Positions 18,873-27,285 of a DNA stretch of 64,000 nt are shown one piece after another. The position numbers and the translations under genes were made by a program. Within the stretch, counting starts at the first letter, position 1; every line of letters starts with the position of its first letter. The stretch comes from Flagellimonas marinaquae (GTDB taxonomy: Bacteria; Bacteroidota; Bacteroidia; Flavobacteriales; Flavobacteriaceae), in contig NZ_CP092415.1 in assembly GCF_023716465.1 (NCBI RefSeq), forward strand, positions 2,891,501-2,955,500, written 5' to 3'. A model generated the notes under the pieces. The model was given only the letters and a program-made list of their open reading frames with translations, had not been told where the DNA came from and did not search any database.

Positions 18873-18956
18873 GGAGAGGTGCCGGAGTGGTAACGGAGCA
18901 GATTGCTAATCTGTCAGCGCGTAAGTGCTGCCCGGGTTCGAGTCCCGGTCTCTCCG
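18873..18956 (+). tRNA. tRNA-Ser(GCT)
   Basis: 84 nt with a seven-pair acceptor stem (GGAGAGG with TCTCTCC, one G-U pair), a D-arm starting TGCCGGAGTGGTAA, and the anticodon loop TTGCTAA giving anticodon GCT. It has the long variable arm typical of serine tRNAs and a T-arm with GGTTCGAGTCC. The 3' CCA is not encoded. It reads AGC/AGU codons. Confidence 0.95.
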
Positions 18957-18976
18957 CTATTTCCAAAATAATACCT

Positions 18977-19051
18977 CGGGGTGTAGCGTAGCCCGGTTAT
19001 CGCGCCTGCTTTGGGAGCAGGAGGTCGCAGGTTCGAATCCTGCCACCCCGA
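18977..19051 (+). tRNA. tRNA-Pro(TGG), integration site of three islands
   Basis: 75 nt. The acceptor stem CGGGGTG pairs with CACCCCG, the anticodon loop TTTGGGA gives anticodon TGG, and the T-arm is GCAGGTTCGAATCCTGC. CCA is not encoded. Its last bases, CCTGCCACCCCGAC, are repeated at 40686 and 58872, so the tRNA 3' end is the attachment site of the islands that follow. The tRNA remains intact. Confidence 0.96.
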
Positions 19052-19057
19052 CGAACC
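19039..19057 (+). repeat. Attachment site 1 (tRNA-Pro tail, left end of element A)
   Basis: CCTGCCACCCCGACGAACC runs from the T-arm of tRNA-Pro past its 3' end. The same 19 bases occur at 40686-40704, and 13 of them at 58872-58884. It is followed by a hairpin terminator and an integrase gene, the normal layout of a tRNA-targeting integrative element. Confidence 0.85.
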
Positions 19058-19074
19058 ACTAAATAGGTGGTATT

Positions 19075-19110
19075 AAAGCACTGTTAATCGACTGATTGAC
19101 AGTGCTTTTT
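19075..19110 (+). terminator. Terminator just inside element A, closing the tRNA transcript
   Basis: Stem AAAGCACTGT / ACAGTGCTTT with a 14-base loop, followed by a T-rich run. It insulates the tRNA operon from the integrase gene. Equivalent hairpins follow the other two attachment sites. Confidence 0.82.
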
Positions 19111-19152
19111 GTTTTTTATGCATTCATCTGACATCAAATAAAACCATATAAA

Positions 19153-19169
19153 AGGTGTAGAGTTCGGTG
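19153..19169 (+). repeat. Candidate integrase arm-type site in element A
   Basis: AGGTGTAGAGTTCGGTG closely matches AGGTGTGCAATTCGGTG at 40800-40816. Both copies begin exactly 114 bases after the start of their attachment core, as expected for a binding site of related integrases. The role is inferred. Confidence 0.45.
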
Positions 19170-19268
19170 AATGGTTCGGTACGTTTCTTGTGCATAATTT
19201 AGCTTCAGTTTGACGCTGTTTATGGGTGTTTTGCAAACCAGTTTTGTCAAACCCAAAAATTATGTATT

Positions 19269-20495
19269 ATGCGCAATTCCAACACTTTAAAGGTTCTAAT
19301 CTTCACTAGGGACATTTCCAACAACCCTGAAAAATTGACCATTTATGCCCGTATCACCGTCAATGGAAAACGTGCCGAGATAAGTCTGAAACGTTATGTT
19401 TCGGTGAATGAATGGGATGAAAATAAGGGCAGACTTCATGGACTTACCCACAAGGCCCGTTTGCTGAACAGCTATTTGGATGAGGTGTATGGCGAGATCA
19501 TGGATACCCATAAACAGTTGTTGCGTGAGGACAAGATTATAACCTCGCAGGCCATCAAAGCCCGTTATCTGGGACAGGATGAAGAGCACAAGACCCTCAT
19601 GGAGCTTATCAAGTATCATTACGAATCACAAAAGAGTAAGCTTCGCCCGGGAACCATGAAAAACTATTATGGTACAGAAAAATATCTCAAAAGGTTTTTG
19701 GAGCAAAATCGAAGACTTCAAGACATCAATTTAAAGCGATTGAACTATAAGTTCATTACTGATTTTGAGAACTATTTGATAAATGGGCCTGATCTGCAAA
19801 AGGGAAAGAAGTGTACCAATAATGGGGCCATGAAACATTTGGAGCGTTTAAGGAAAATGGTAAACCTTGCAGTTAGGTTGGAATGGTTGGACAAAGACCC
19901 GTTTGTAAACTATAAAAAACATTATAAGAAGAGTGAACGCTCTTTTTTGACCGAAAGGGAACTCAGGCTCATTGAGGAAACAACTTTTTCAGGAAGGGGT
20001 TATGAAAGGGTCAAGGACACCTTTCTTTTTTCATGTTATACAGGATTGGCCTATGGAGATGTAAAGGCATTGGATATAGATAATATGAGATTTGGTATAG
20101 ATGGGAACCTTTGGATCCATACTAAAAGGGAAAAAACTGATGAAGCGGTCAAGGTTCCCTTACTTCCCAAAGCAAAACAAATCTTGGATAAATATAAAAA
20201 CTGCAATGAAAGATTGATACATGGAAAGTTGCTACCTGTATTGAGCAACCAAAAGACCAACAGTTATTTAAAGGAGATTACAAAGGCTTGTGGAATCTAT
20301 AAGAATATTTCTTTCCATACTGCCAGGCACACTTTTGCCACAACGGTAACCCTATCCAATGGAGTTCCGATAGAAACCGTTTCCAAAATGCTAGGCCACA
20401 CCAAATTGACCACTACCCAAATCTATGCAAGGGTCTTAGAAAGGAAAGTTGGTGAGGACATGAGAATATTAATGGAGAAGATGGAAGGCAGGTAG
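19269..20495 (+). CDS. IntDOT-like tyrosine recombinase of element A
   Basis: A 408-residue integrase with an N-terminal arm-binding domain (about 1-90), a SAM-like core-binding domain (about 105-205) and a C-terminal catalytic domain. His350, Arg353, His377 and Tyr386 (TTQIYARV) form the usual active-site set. The position of catalytic Arg I reads YTGLAYGD, with Ala261 instead of Arg. Loss of this arginine is known for the CTnDOT integrase, where the residue is serine, so alanine is a further variant. It lies 218 bp after the tRNA and should catalyse integration at the tRNA-Pro tail. It is about half identical by eye to the integrases at 40914 and 59106. Confidence 0.93.
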   Translation: MRNSNTLKVLIFTRDISNNPEKLTIYARITVNGKRAEISLKRYVSVNEWDENKGRLHGLTHKARLLNSYLDEVYGEIMDTHKQLLREDKIITSQAIKARYLGQDEEHKTLMELIKYHYESQKSKLRPGTMKNYYGTEKYLKRFLEQNRRLQDINLKRLNYKFITDFENYLINGPDLQKGKKCTNNGAMKHLERLRKMVNLAVRLEWLDKDPFVNYKKHYKKSERSFLTERELRLIEETTFSGRGYERVKDTFLFSCYTGLAYGDVKALDIDNMRFGIDGNLWIHTKREKTDEAVKVPLLPKAKQILDKYKNCNERLIHGKLLPVLSNQKTNSYLKEITKACGIYKNISFHTARHTFATTVTLSNGVPIETVSKMLGHTKLTTTQIYARVLERKVGEDMRILMEKMEGR

Positions 20496-20542
20496 AGTAA
20501 GAGAGTTGTTTCTAATCTTAGTTCTTAATTGGTTAAAGTCAT

Positions 20543-21388
20543 TTAATATTCTAAAATAAATTTAGTAAAATCCTCCATACAGTAATTTGTAATTGAATGA
20601 AGGTGCCAATTAAATTTTTCTCTTTCCAGCATTTCCGTTAAAACTATAACGCCAAGGTCTTCTGAGTTTCTGAAAAAGGATTTTGTAATCTTTCGAAGGT
20701 AACTCTCCAATGGGTATTCATACGAATTGGAGTTTAAAACATTAGGTAATATCGTGTCAGTGCCGAATGGCTCTTTTTTGGGTATTCTAATGAACAAACC
20801 TTTATCACTTCTTCGAACTAAGATTTCTTTCCCCTTATGTATGATTGAATCTCTGATTATTCTTATATCGGATAAGTCAGGTTCAACATTAATAAGAAAC
20901 TGTTTTATCCTATTCGGCAATTTATCCTCATTTGTTTTTTTCTTAGAAAATCTGATAATTCTATTCAAAGAGTTGGTCTCAGGAAATTCCTTTAAGTTTT
21001 TATCGGAAAGAATGATTTTTATAACTCCCGTCAGATGGTCATAAAGACTCCTTATTACAGTGAAGTATTGCTCTAAAAGTTGTTCAGCGTATAGATTTCT
21101 TTTATGAACATCTATGTCATTGTTTTCAGATACCTCTCTTAGTAAGCAATAATTTATTGAAATCCCATGTAAATCACTGACATAAGCATATATTGAAGAT
21201 TTGATTCTTCCAAACTCTCGCCTTTTCCAAGGTTCTAATTCACTTAAAAATTCTCCTTGTGCCGAGTAATTATTTGAAATCCAACTTTGAGACGCGGAGA
21301 GTAAAACAGATGAATATAATTCTTCACCAAAATACCATTTTTTACCATTGGTAATTAAAGAACCTTTGATTATCAGTTTATTATTCAA
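20543..21388 (-). CDS. HEPN-like hypothetical protein
   Basis: 281 residues opening with a TTG codon at 21388; no in-frame ATG exists nearby and a stop lies upstream. I recognise no full domain. The C-terminal half is helical and contains IRIIRDSIIHKGKEI, an R-x4-H arrangement (Arg and His in RDSIIH) that is the metal-independent RNase signature of HEPN domains, preceded by a long helical segment (LYAEQLLEQYFTVIRSLYDHL). The N-terminus has no signal peptide. It sits between the integrase and a restriction-modification system, a defence-type context. A HEPN ribonuclease is an inference from the motif and neighbourhood. Confidence 0.6.
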   Translation of the reverse strand: MNNKLIIKGSLITNGKKWYFGEELYSSVLLSASQSWISNNYSAQGEFLSELEPWKRREFGRIKSSIYAYVSDLHGISINYCLLREVSENNDIDVHKRNLYAEQLLEQYFTVIRSLYDHLTGVIKIILSDKNLKEFPETNSLNRIIRFSKKKTNEDKLPNRIKQFLINVEPDLSDIRIIRDSIIHKGKEILVRRSDKGLFIRIPKKEPFGTDTILPNVLNSNSYEYPLESYLRKITKSFFRNSEDLGVIVLTEMLEREKFNWHLHSITNYCMEDFTKFILEY

Positions 21389-21532
21389 ATTCTCACCTAG
21401 ATTTTAGTTTGCTCTTTGTTTAATGAAAAATACATTTATTCATGGTAAATTGAATAAAATGGGAATAGGGCATCAAAGAACAATTTTTGGTGTCAATAGG
21501 TAAATTAAGCCATTTTTACCTTAAGTTTTTAT

Positions 21533-22057
21533 CTAATTTAAACTATCAGATAATATTGCCTTATTATAACGAGTTGAATCCATTTTTGATTCTATAAGGG
21601 TTTTATTCTGTTCTGTTGATTTCTGTATTTCTATCGTCCCAGAATTGTTTTTTTCCTTAAAATATTCGCTTAATTTTTGAGTGGCTAAAGTTCCAATAAC
21701 TCCCAAAATTGCACCAATTAAAGAAAGTTTCAATGCCTTGTCCTGAATTAAATACTTTTTTAGTTGCCATTTGATTCGAAAAACTTGGAAAGGATTTAAT
21801 TTCAAATAAATTCTTTGTATTGAATCAGTCGACCCAATATATTCAACTAAATAGTTTGAACCAATAGGAGCTAATCCTTTCTCGGATGGCAGTTTTTCAA
21901 ATTCAAAATCCGATTTGTTTTTAGGTGGATAAGAAAATGCGAAAATTGGTGGTAAATCGACATTTACATTGTAAATCCTCCCATGTTCTAATAGAAAAGA
22001 GCATTCAGGAAAATCGCCAATTTCACTGTTGTTTTTATACTTTCCATATATTTTCAT
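21533..22057 (-). CDS. Hypothetical single-pass membrane protein
   Basis: 174 residues from the ATG at 22057; the longer frame would need a TTG. One membrane segment is visible near residues 110-130 (LKLSLIGAILGVIGTLAT), followed by a charged tail rich in Lys, Glu and Asn. The N-terminal 105 residues look like a small beta-rich soluble domain with no recognised motif. Base composition is AT-rich like its neighbours. I do not recognise the family. It shares its direction with the HEPN-like gene and the methyltransferase but is separated by more than 100 bp on each side. Confidence 0.55.
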   Translation of the reverse strand: MKIYGKYKNNSEIGDFPECSFLLEHGRIYNVNVDLPPIFAFSYPPKNKSDFEFEKLPSEKGLAPIGSNYLVEYIGSTDSIQRIYLKLNPFQVFRIKWQLKKYLIQDKALKLSLIGAILGVIGTLATQKLSEYFKEKNNSGTIEIQKSTEQNKTLIESKMDSTRYNKAILSDSLN

Positions 22058-22158
22058 AAAACTAAACAAACTGTCATATTATTTCTAACATTGTTCAATA
22101 CTTCAATTGCAATTAGTTTTCCTATAGCTTAAGAGTATGTTACAGTAATTACAGCTCG

Positions 22159-23340
22159 TTACTCAACAGCCGACATTTCGAGATATTTATTAGGGATACT
22201 GTTATTAAAACCAATCCTTTTGTATCTTTTCTTTTTATTTGGGATTAAAGTAATTGTAGAACTGTTTTTTTTGTCGAAAAACTGCTCCAATATTTCCTTT
22301 CCTAGAACCTCAGCCAGAGCAGACGGAACTGCATTTCCAAGTTGTTTTTGAATATTTGATATGCCTCCTAAAATTTCAACATTATCTGGAAAGGTTTGGA
22401 TTCTTGCCATTTCTCGCATGGTCAATCTTCGGTTATTCCAATGAAAGGGCCCAATCGAAGTGCCAGGTTGAGCCTGAATAGTCCAACTTGGTCTGTCAGG
22501 ATGTAATTTTAAAAGAAAACTCCAATATCTAGATCGCCATTTAAAAATCTCACTTCCTTCCCCTCTTTCTGTATGGTACAAATAATTCTCTCCTGGTGGG
22601 ATATAGGGAAGTAGATTCCCCCATTTACCACCAACTTCGGATTTCAGTGGAACTTTTTCCACCAAATCTAAATCTCCTATTGAATCCCAGGCCGTTGTAT
22701 ATGGTTCGAGATCATCAAATATTGAAATTTGCCCAGAATTTTTTTGGGGATTGAAGTGTGACTTTGGTGGAAAAGTAAATTCTTTTCCATCAATATGACC
22801 TACAATAAAAACTCTTTCTCTAATTTGGGGTACTCCATAGTCAGCAGCATTTAAAACCTTCCATTTGAAAGAATAGTTTACATTATTGTTTTTATTAATC
22901 AGGTCTAAGGCATTCTCTAAAAATTGAAGTCCTTCATCTTTTCCTTTATATGCTAATCCAAAAACATTTTCTAAAACAAATGCACTTGGAAGAGTATCAT
23001 TTAGGACTCTCATATAATGTTCTAGAGTATTTGCTCGTGGGTCATTCAATCTTTTTGTATCACCATTGAACCAATAGCTTGATTTAGAAAAGGGTTGACA
23101 GGGAGGCCCGCCAATTAATAAGGATGCCTCACCCTTTTTTAGTTTTCCTTTTTCTAAAATTTCTTTAGACGATACATTTTCTATTCGATCTTCAATTACA
23201 GTCCAATCTCTATTATGACGCAGGGTTCTGCATGACCACTTGTCCATTTCGATACAAACAGATGTATCGAAACCTGCTGCTTCAAACCCATAATCGAGAC
23301 CACCACCTCCACTAAAAAGACTAATTATCTTATATTGCAT
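22159..23340 (-). CDS. DNA (cytosine-5-)-methyltransferase of a type II RM system
   Basis: 393 residues from the ATG at 23340 (MQYKIISLFSGGGGLDYGFE). The longer frame adds 16 hydrophobic residues that do not belong to the family. Motif I is LFSGGGGLDYGFE, motif IV is GGPPCQPFSKS with catalytic Cys81, motif VI is FVLENVFGL, motif VIII is PQIRERVFIVG, and motif X is QLGNAVPSALAEVLG. It methylates C5 of cytosine at the cognate site to protect self DNA. It is divergent from a small HTH regulator and the endonuclease gene across 57 bp that hold a perfect operator palindrome. The target sequence cannot be deduced. Confidence 0.93.
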   Translation of the reverse strand: MQYKIISLFSGGGGLDYGFEAAGFDTSVCIEMDKWSCRTLRHNRDWTVIEDRIENVSSKEILEKGKLKKGEASLLIGGPPCQPFSKSSYWFNGDTKRLNDPRANTLEHYMRVLNDTLPSAFVLENVFGLAYKGKDEGLQFLENALDLINKNNNVNYSFKWKVLNAADYGVPQIRERVFIVGHIDGKEFTFPPKSHFNPQKNSGQISIFDDLEPYTTAWDSIGDLDLVEKVPLKSEVGGKWGNLLPYIPPGENYLYHTERGEGSEIFKWRSRYWSFLLKLHPDRPSWTIQAQPGTSIGPFHWNNRRLTMREMARIQTFPDNVEILGGISNIQKQLGNAVPSALAEVLGKEILEQFFDKKNSSTITLIPNKKKRYKRIGFNNSIPNKYLEMSAVE

Positions 23341-23362
23341 GTTACTAAAAATGATAATCAAA

Positions 23363-23383
23363 AATACACAAATAAAGTGTATT
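23363..23383. promoter_or_regulatory. Palindromic operator between the RM genes
   Basis: AATACAC and GTGTATT form a perfect 7-bp inverted repeat around a 7-bp AT spacer, centred between the divergent methyltransferase and regulator genes. Position and symmetry fit a binding site for the small HTH protein encoded next to it. Confidence 0.55.
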
Positions 23384-23397
23384 GACAATACATTTAT

Positions 23398-23631
23398 ATG
23401 TTGAGGTTTAATTTAAAACAAGCATTACTTGATTACCAAGCTAAAACTGGGCTGAAATTATCCTATGAAGAATTAAGTAAGGATACTGATATTTCAGTTG
23501 AGACCCTGAAATCTATTGCTACAAGAGAGGAATACAATGCTACTTTTAGAGTAATCTCATTAATTTCAATATCTCTTGGTATCAATCCTATAGATTATTT
23601 TGAATGGAAAACCAATGACAGAAATAGATAG
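23398..23631 (+). CDS. Small XRE-type HTH regulator (controller-like) of the RM system
   Basis: 77 residues, nearly all a helix-turn-helix domain: LSYEELSKDTDISVETLKSIATRE is the HTH core, followed by a helix resembling the second half of Cro/C1 folds (FRVISLISISLGINPIDYFEW). Small regulators in this position (C proteins) delay endonuclease production until methylation is established (known biology). Its last 17 bases overlap the ATG of the endonuclease gene, suggesting translational coupling. A controller role is inferred from position and the operator palindrome upstream. Confidence 0.78.
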   Translation: MLRFNLKQALLDYQAKTGLKLSYEELSKDTDISVETLKSIATREEYNATFRVISLISISLGINPIDYFEWKTNDRNR

Positions 23632-24397
23632 ATTAAAAAACCTTTGTGGTTTATCTCCTAATGATTTGGCGGAAGTTCTGGAAAACAACCCCAGAGCATA
23701 TATGGCGGTGAAAGGAGCTGTTGCTGAAAGGCATTTGAAGGATTATTTTAAATCACTTCAAGAAAAGAAAGTAATCACCAGTTTTAAGGAGGCTGAAAAT
23801 GATTTTGAAAAGGACTTCTATGTCACGTTATTGGATGGAAGAGAGATAATTGTTGAATGTAAAAACGTTGAAGTTCAAAAGATAAGCACTAAAAATGACC
23901 TCCTTAATTATTTGAGATACGTCCAATTAAATAAAGGAGAATTAACACAAGTTAATTTAGATAAGAGCAATCATTTCTCTCTAAAAGACTTGAAAAACTT
24001 GTTTTCCCGTTTACCTCAAAACCTTAGAGAATCCGGTATTCCAAGATATGAATTTAGCGCTTCACAATTATCGTATACCTCAATTCATGATGGTTTAAAT
24101 CCTGATAATTTTTTGAACCAGTTTAATCATTCTAAACTTTCAATTGATTTTCAAAGAACTCGTAATTCTCGGGATGATTCAAGTCTGGAATCCAAGGGAA
24201 AAGCTGCAAGGTTCTATAAATTGGATGAAATTGACATAGTTGCAGCTTGTCTATTTACCAGAACCATGAAATGGGAATTCGTTTTTGGCTCAAGAAAATC
24301 ATTAGTCATACATCCCGCTCACAATGATAGGTTTTCTAATCGCCTTCAATTAGACCCAAAGTTGTGGAGTTATGATTTTATGACGGCAATAGAGTAA
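23615..24397 (+). CDS. Type II restriction endonuclease, PD-(D/E)XK type
   Basis: 260 residues from the ATG at 23615; an upstream TTG at 23600 is possible. I do not recognise a named enzyme. The segment DFYVTLLDGREIIVECKN fits a PD-(D/E)XK core, with Asp67, Glu81 and Lys83 as probable metal-binding and catalytic residues. It overlaps the HTH gene by 17 bases and lies beside a C5-cytosine methyltransferase, so a restriction role is strongly favoured by context. It would cleave DNA at the site methylated by its partner. Confidence 0.8.
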   Translation: MTEIDRLKNLCGLSPNDLAEVLENNPRAYMAVKGAVAERHLKDYFKSLQEKKVITSFKEAENDFEKDFYVTLLDGREIIVECKNVEVQKISTKNDLLNYLRYVQLNKGELTQVNLDKSNHFSLKDLKNLFSRLPQNLRESGIPRYEFSASQLSYTSIHDGLNPDNFLNQFNHSKLSIDFQRTRNSRDDSSLESKGKAARFYKLDEIDIVAACLFTRTMKWEFVFGSRKSLVIHPAHNDRFSNRLQLDPKLWSYDFMTAIE

Positions 24398-24560
24398 TTC
24401 AAAACAATTATTTCTATTTTTTGATTGTTATTTATTGACTAGTTATAATCCTTCATGGAGATTTTAAATTAGAAATTACCTTTACTCATAATCCAAAATT
24501 TAATTTTTTCCTTTTTGAATGCTTTTCTTTTTTGTTTTGCTACGCAAAAGAAAAAGGAAC

Positions 24561-24591
24561 AGCAAGAGGATAGCGCGCAAGCGCGGCGCTA
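24561..24591. other. oriT-like hairpin next to AGCAAGAGG in element A
   Basis: AGCAAGAGGA is followed directly by the inverted repeat TAGCGC-N9-GCGCTA. The same arrangement, AGCAAGAGGG followed by a hairpin, occurs at 47952-47984 upstream of the mobilisation genes of element B. Element A has no relaxase in this window, so this could be an oriT mobilised in trans or a relic. It lies in a 641-bp gene-free stretch (24398-25038) that also holds the 133-bp repeats. Confidence 0.4.
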
Positions 24592-24663
24592 TTGATTCAT
24601 TTTCCTTCGGAAAAGCCCATTTTTAGGAAGATTTTTGAAAATATTAATTAATTGCGATTAAAG

Positions 24664-24990
24664 CATTTTTCACGGAAAAGTATCCTCAACCCAGTAAAAT
24701 CAATGAATTTTTCACGGAAAAATGCTTTTTTGAGGATTGTTCAAGGCTACCTATAGCAGTATCTCTATGTGGAATTCATTTTAGCGACCATTTTCCCATT
24801 TTTGGTGAAAAAATGCTCTCAGCCCAGTAAATTCAATGAATTTTTGATGAAAAAATGATTGTTTGGCATTAGGATCAAGCATCGATATGTATTCAAACTT
24901 TTGACCATCTGAAATTTTAGGATTAATCCCATTTTTAGCGTAAAAACGCGTTCAGCCTAATAAAATCAAGGAATTTTTAGCGTAAAAATC
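24664..24990. repeat. Three-copy non-coding tandem repeat, exact 133-bp period
   Basis: Three conserved blocks of about 62 bp start at 24664, 24797 and 24930. Each has CATTTTT, a short variable tetramer and an A-run, then a central TCAnCCnAnTAAAnTCAA, then GAATTTTT, a tetramer and an A-run. Flanking tetramers agree within a block but differ between blocks: CACG/CACG, GGTG/GATG, AGCG/AGCG. The roughly 71-bp spacers keep their length but have diverged in sequence. No ORF runs through the array. The function is unknown. Confidence 0.75.
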
Positions 24991-25038
24991 ATAAAAACAC
25001 CTCCTTATTTGAGGAAATAATGCTTTTGCTATTCCTTT

Positions 25039-25386
25039 TCATTCCTCTTCTTTAGCCTTCTTTTCTTCCTGATAAAATAGGTTCAAATGGTCCATCAATG
25101 CTTCTTCCCCAACTGGCATCAATCGGTTTGCAATGGTCATCGCCTGATGAATGAATTCCTCTTCGTTCCTGTCCATTACATCGTCAGAGCCAAGATCTGG
25201 ATTTATTGCCCTCATGGAAAGATATATCAATGCACGAACGGTCAACAAAAGATCTGCATGCCCATCAACATAAAAGAACGTGGGGTGGTACTTATCCTTG
25301 AACCATGGATGAGGAACCAAGGTAGGGGAATGGTCATTTGAGTGAAGTCTCAAATCCTTTATTAGCTTTTCTTCGTTTGGATTCAT
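25039..25386 (-). CDS. Hypothetical protein downstream of the HEPN gene
   Basis: 115 residues from the ATG at 25386, directly at the end of the upstream gene (stop at 25388), so the two are surely co-translated. A longer frame with 27 extra residues exists but overlaps the HEPN gene. The protein is acidic and helical, with FFYVDGHADLLLTVRALIYLSMRAINPD in the middle (described in two parts: FFYVDGHADLLLT, then VRALIYLSMRAINPD) and a Glu/Lys-rich tail. I recognise no family. Operon position suggests an accessory role in the HTH/HEPN module; the second copy of that module in element B has a different small protein instead. Confidence 0.6.
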   Translation of the reverse strand: MNPNEEKLIKDLRLHSNDHSPTLVPHPWFKDKYHPTFFYVDGHADLLLTVRALIYLSMRAINPDLGSDDVMDRNEEEFIHQAMTIANRLMPVGEEALMDHLNLFYQEEKKAKEEE

Positions 25387-25387
25387 A

Positions 25388-26608
25388 TCAATGGGATTCT
25401 TCGGCAACAGTTGTCTTTTGTTCCGAAAGCAGTTTTCTGACCTTGTCCAAGAATTCCATTTCATCATGGGGTATCAAATCCAGTATGTATCCCAAAACCT
25501 CACTTACATTGTGGTGGGGTTGGGGAACAATGCGCGTAGGGATATATTCATTTTCCAATGCAACGATGCAGATCTTTATTAGGTTGGAGATCATAAAAGA
25601 GGTTTCACAGTATCCTTCGGTAATGAGTTCGGTGCTGTACAATCCCTTTTCAGGGAGGTAGGGCTTCAAGGCATGGAAATACATTTTTTCCAGTTCCTTC
25701 AGTTGACCAATAAACGAAGCCTCATTATTGTTCCCTGTGATCTCGTTCACTTTTGGAAATGCTTTATCAAAATCCTTTCCGATTCCCTCAATTTGGTCTT
25801 TGCACTGGTCAAGGTGTCTTTGGAAAATGGATTCGACTTCTTGAATAAATTCCTTCATTTGGGATTGGATGGCCATGGTCTTTACTTTTGTGATCTCGAA
25901 CTCATTGCCATAACGGGCAACACTATAGGCATGTTCCAACAGCAACAACAGTTCATTGCTTTCATTTCCAGAAGATTCCAAAAAGGGTTGTAGGGTGGGA
26001 AAGAAATGTTTGCAGTAGTTGATATGGCTGATGATACTATGCGTAACCATACTCCTTCCTATACACATCTGTTCAATGAAGCGGAACGAAAGCTCAAAGG
26101 CCTGGTGCATGTTGAAGGTGGCAATGGCATAATCCCCTTCCTTAATCAAGATGTCCGCAGTATTGGCAAAGGCATTTACTTTTGCCAGTTCCGATTTATG
26201 ATAGCGAGAAGCCCTCTTCATGAGGGTCTGATATGCCATGGTTGAATAATCCATAATGTTCTCCCCCTCGGGATGAGCAAAGACGGTCTTCCCGAGGCAG
26301 CAATGTTCCAAGAAATAGAGTGCTCCCCTTTCAAGGCCTGTTTCGGATTGGTTCTCCGTGTAGACCCTTATCCTGAAATCAGGATGCTTCTTTCCTTTCT
26401 TTGCAACCAGTGAACGGATCTCATTGGGAAGTGGGTCATTGTTGACATCCACAAAAAGGGTAATGAAATAATATACGGTGTTTCCCTCGATTTGTTTCTT
26501 AGATAGAAAGGCCCTGTCAATGGTAATGATGTTCAGGATGCTGTCGAGCAATTCGGACAGCTCTTCTGCTCTTTCAAAGTTTTCCGGTATGTTTGTGCCA
26601 TGTGTCAT
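25388..26608 (-). CDS. HEPN-domain protein with N-terminal nucleotidyltransferase-like region (module copy 1)
   Basis: 406 residues. The N-terminal ~120 residues look like a degenerate nucleotidyltransferase fold. Residues ~155-215 form a HEPN-type helical domain (YAIATFNMHQAFELSFRF) with Arg185 and His190 in GRSMVTHS, an R-x4-H motif. The 348-residue protein at 43093 has the same layout, with Arg172 and His177 in GRTKICHS, AYSVARY matched by AYSSARY, and a related C-terminus. Both are divergent from near-identical XRE regulators. HEPN proteins with this motif are often ribonucleases in toxin-antitoxin or anti-phage systems (known biology); that role is an inference here. Confidence 0.68.
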   Translation of the reverse strand: MTHGTNIPENFERAEELSELLDSILNIITIDRAFLSKKQIEGNTVYYFITLFVDVNNDPLPNEIRSLVAKKGKKHPDFRIRVYTENQSETGLERGALYFLEHCCLGKTVFAHPEGENIMDYSTMAYQTLMKRASRYHKSELAKVNAFANTADILIKEGDYAIATFNMHQAFELSFRFIEQMCIGRSMVTHSIISHINYCKHFFPTLQPFLESSGNESNELLLLLEHAYSVARYGNEFEITKVKTMAIQSQMKEFIQEVESIFQRHLDQCKDQIEGIGKDFDKAFPKVNEITGNNNEASFIGQLKELEKMYFHALKPYLPEKGLYSTELITEGYCETSFMISNLIKICIVALENEYIPTRIVPQPHHNVSEVLGYILDLIPHDEMEFLDKVRKLLSEQKTTVAEESH

Positions 26609-26704
26609 GAGAATATGGTTTAAAGGGTTCGTGAATTACTGACCATATTAAGGCCACATTCCAAAGTACCCCACCATGGACACTTGTATTTTATTGAACC
26701 TGTT

Positions 26705-26748
26705 TTGTATTTTACAATCGGATTATTGTACGAAACACCCTATATTTG
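26705..26748 (+). promoter_or_regulatory. Promoter and operator of HTH regulator, module copy 1
   Basis: TATATTTG (26741-26748), an exact TAnnTTTG, ends 4 bases before the ATG at 26753, so the mRNA would have almost no leader. Upstream, TTGTA-TTT-TACAA (26705-26717) is a perfect palindrome. The second module copy has CCTATATTT at the same spacing and TGTATTTTAC at the same distance. Confidence 0.6.
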
Positions 26749-26752
26749 AGAT

Positions 26753-27148
26753 ATGCAGACAAAGACCAAGAACAACCATATAGGCAGAAAGATCAGTAGG
26801 ATCAGGGAACTCCGTGGAATGAAACAAGAAACCCTTGCCGAAGAATTGGGCATAAGCCAACAGGCAGTATCAAACATAGAGAACAGTGAAAAGGTAGATG
26901 ATGTGAAACTGGAAGAAATTGCCAAGGCATTGGGGGTCACCAAAGAAGGTATTGAAAATTTTTCGGAAGAGAATGTTCTGAACATTATTTCAAACACTTT
27001 TACCAGTAACGACAGTTCAACAATCAACGCAATTAATGTTCAACCAAATTTTAATCCATTGGATAAAGTGGTTGAGTTATATGAACGACTTGTTCAAGCT
27101 GAAAAGGATAAGGTCGCTTACTTGGAAAAGCTTTTAAATAAAAAGTGA
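26753..27148 (+). CDS. XRE-family transcriptional regulator, module copy 1
   Basis: 131 residues. The N-terminal HTH_3 domain (about 10-67) contains LAEELGISQQAVSNIENSE. A variable linker rich in Asn, Thr and Ser follows, then a conserved C-terminal coiled coil (VELYERLVQAEKDKVAYLE). The copy at 42230 shares NNHIGRKI, RIRELRGMKQE and the coiled coil almost unchanged. It is divergent from the HEPN gene across 144 bp, so it probably controls both. The start at 26753 is supported by conservation of sequence and promoter spacing in both copies. Confidence 0.85.
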   Translation: MQTKTKNNHIGRKISRIRELRGMKQETLAEELGISQQAVSNIENSEKVDDVKLEEIAKALGVTKEGIENFSEENVLNIISNTFTSNDSSTINAINVQPNFNPLDKVVELYERLVQAEKDKVAYLEKLLNKK

Positions 27149-27285
27149 TTTTACCTCGCTCAGTAAATTAGTTTGGTAAGTTTTGGGACGCTTGCAGCAC
27201 TGCGCTTTGCTTCGTTCGCTTTTATATTGATATCCACTGCGTGAATACTATTTTTCATTCAAATGCAACCGAATAAAAATTAAAT

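Noticed and set aside
24664..24990. Possible CRISPR array
   Set aside because: Blocks are too long (about 62 bp), imperfect, only three, and the period of 133 bp is outside the CRISPR range; no cas genes are near.
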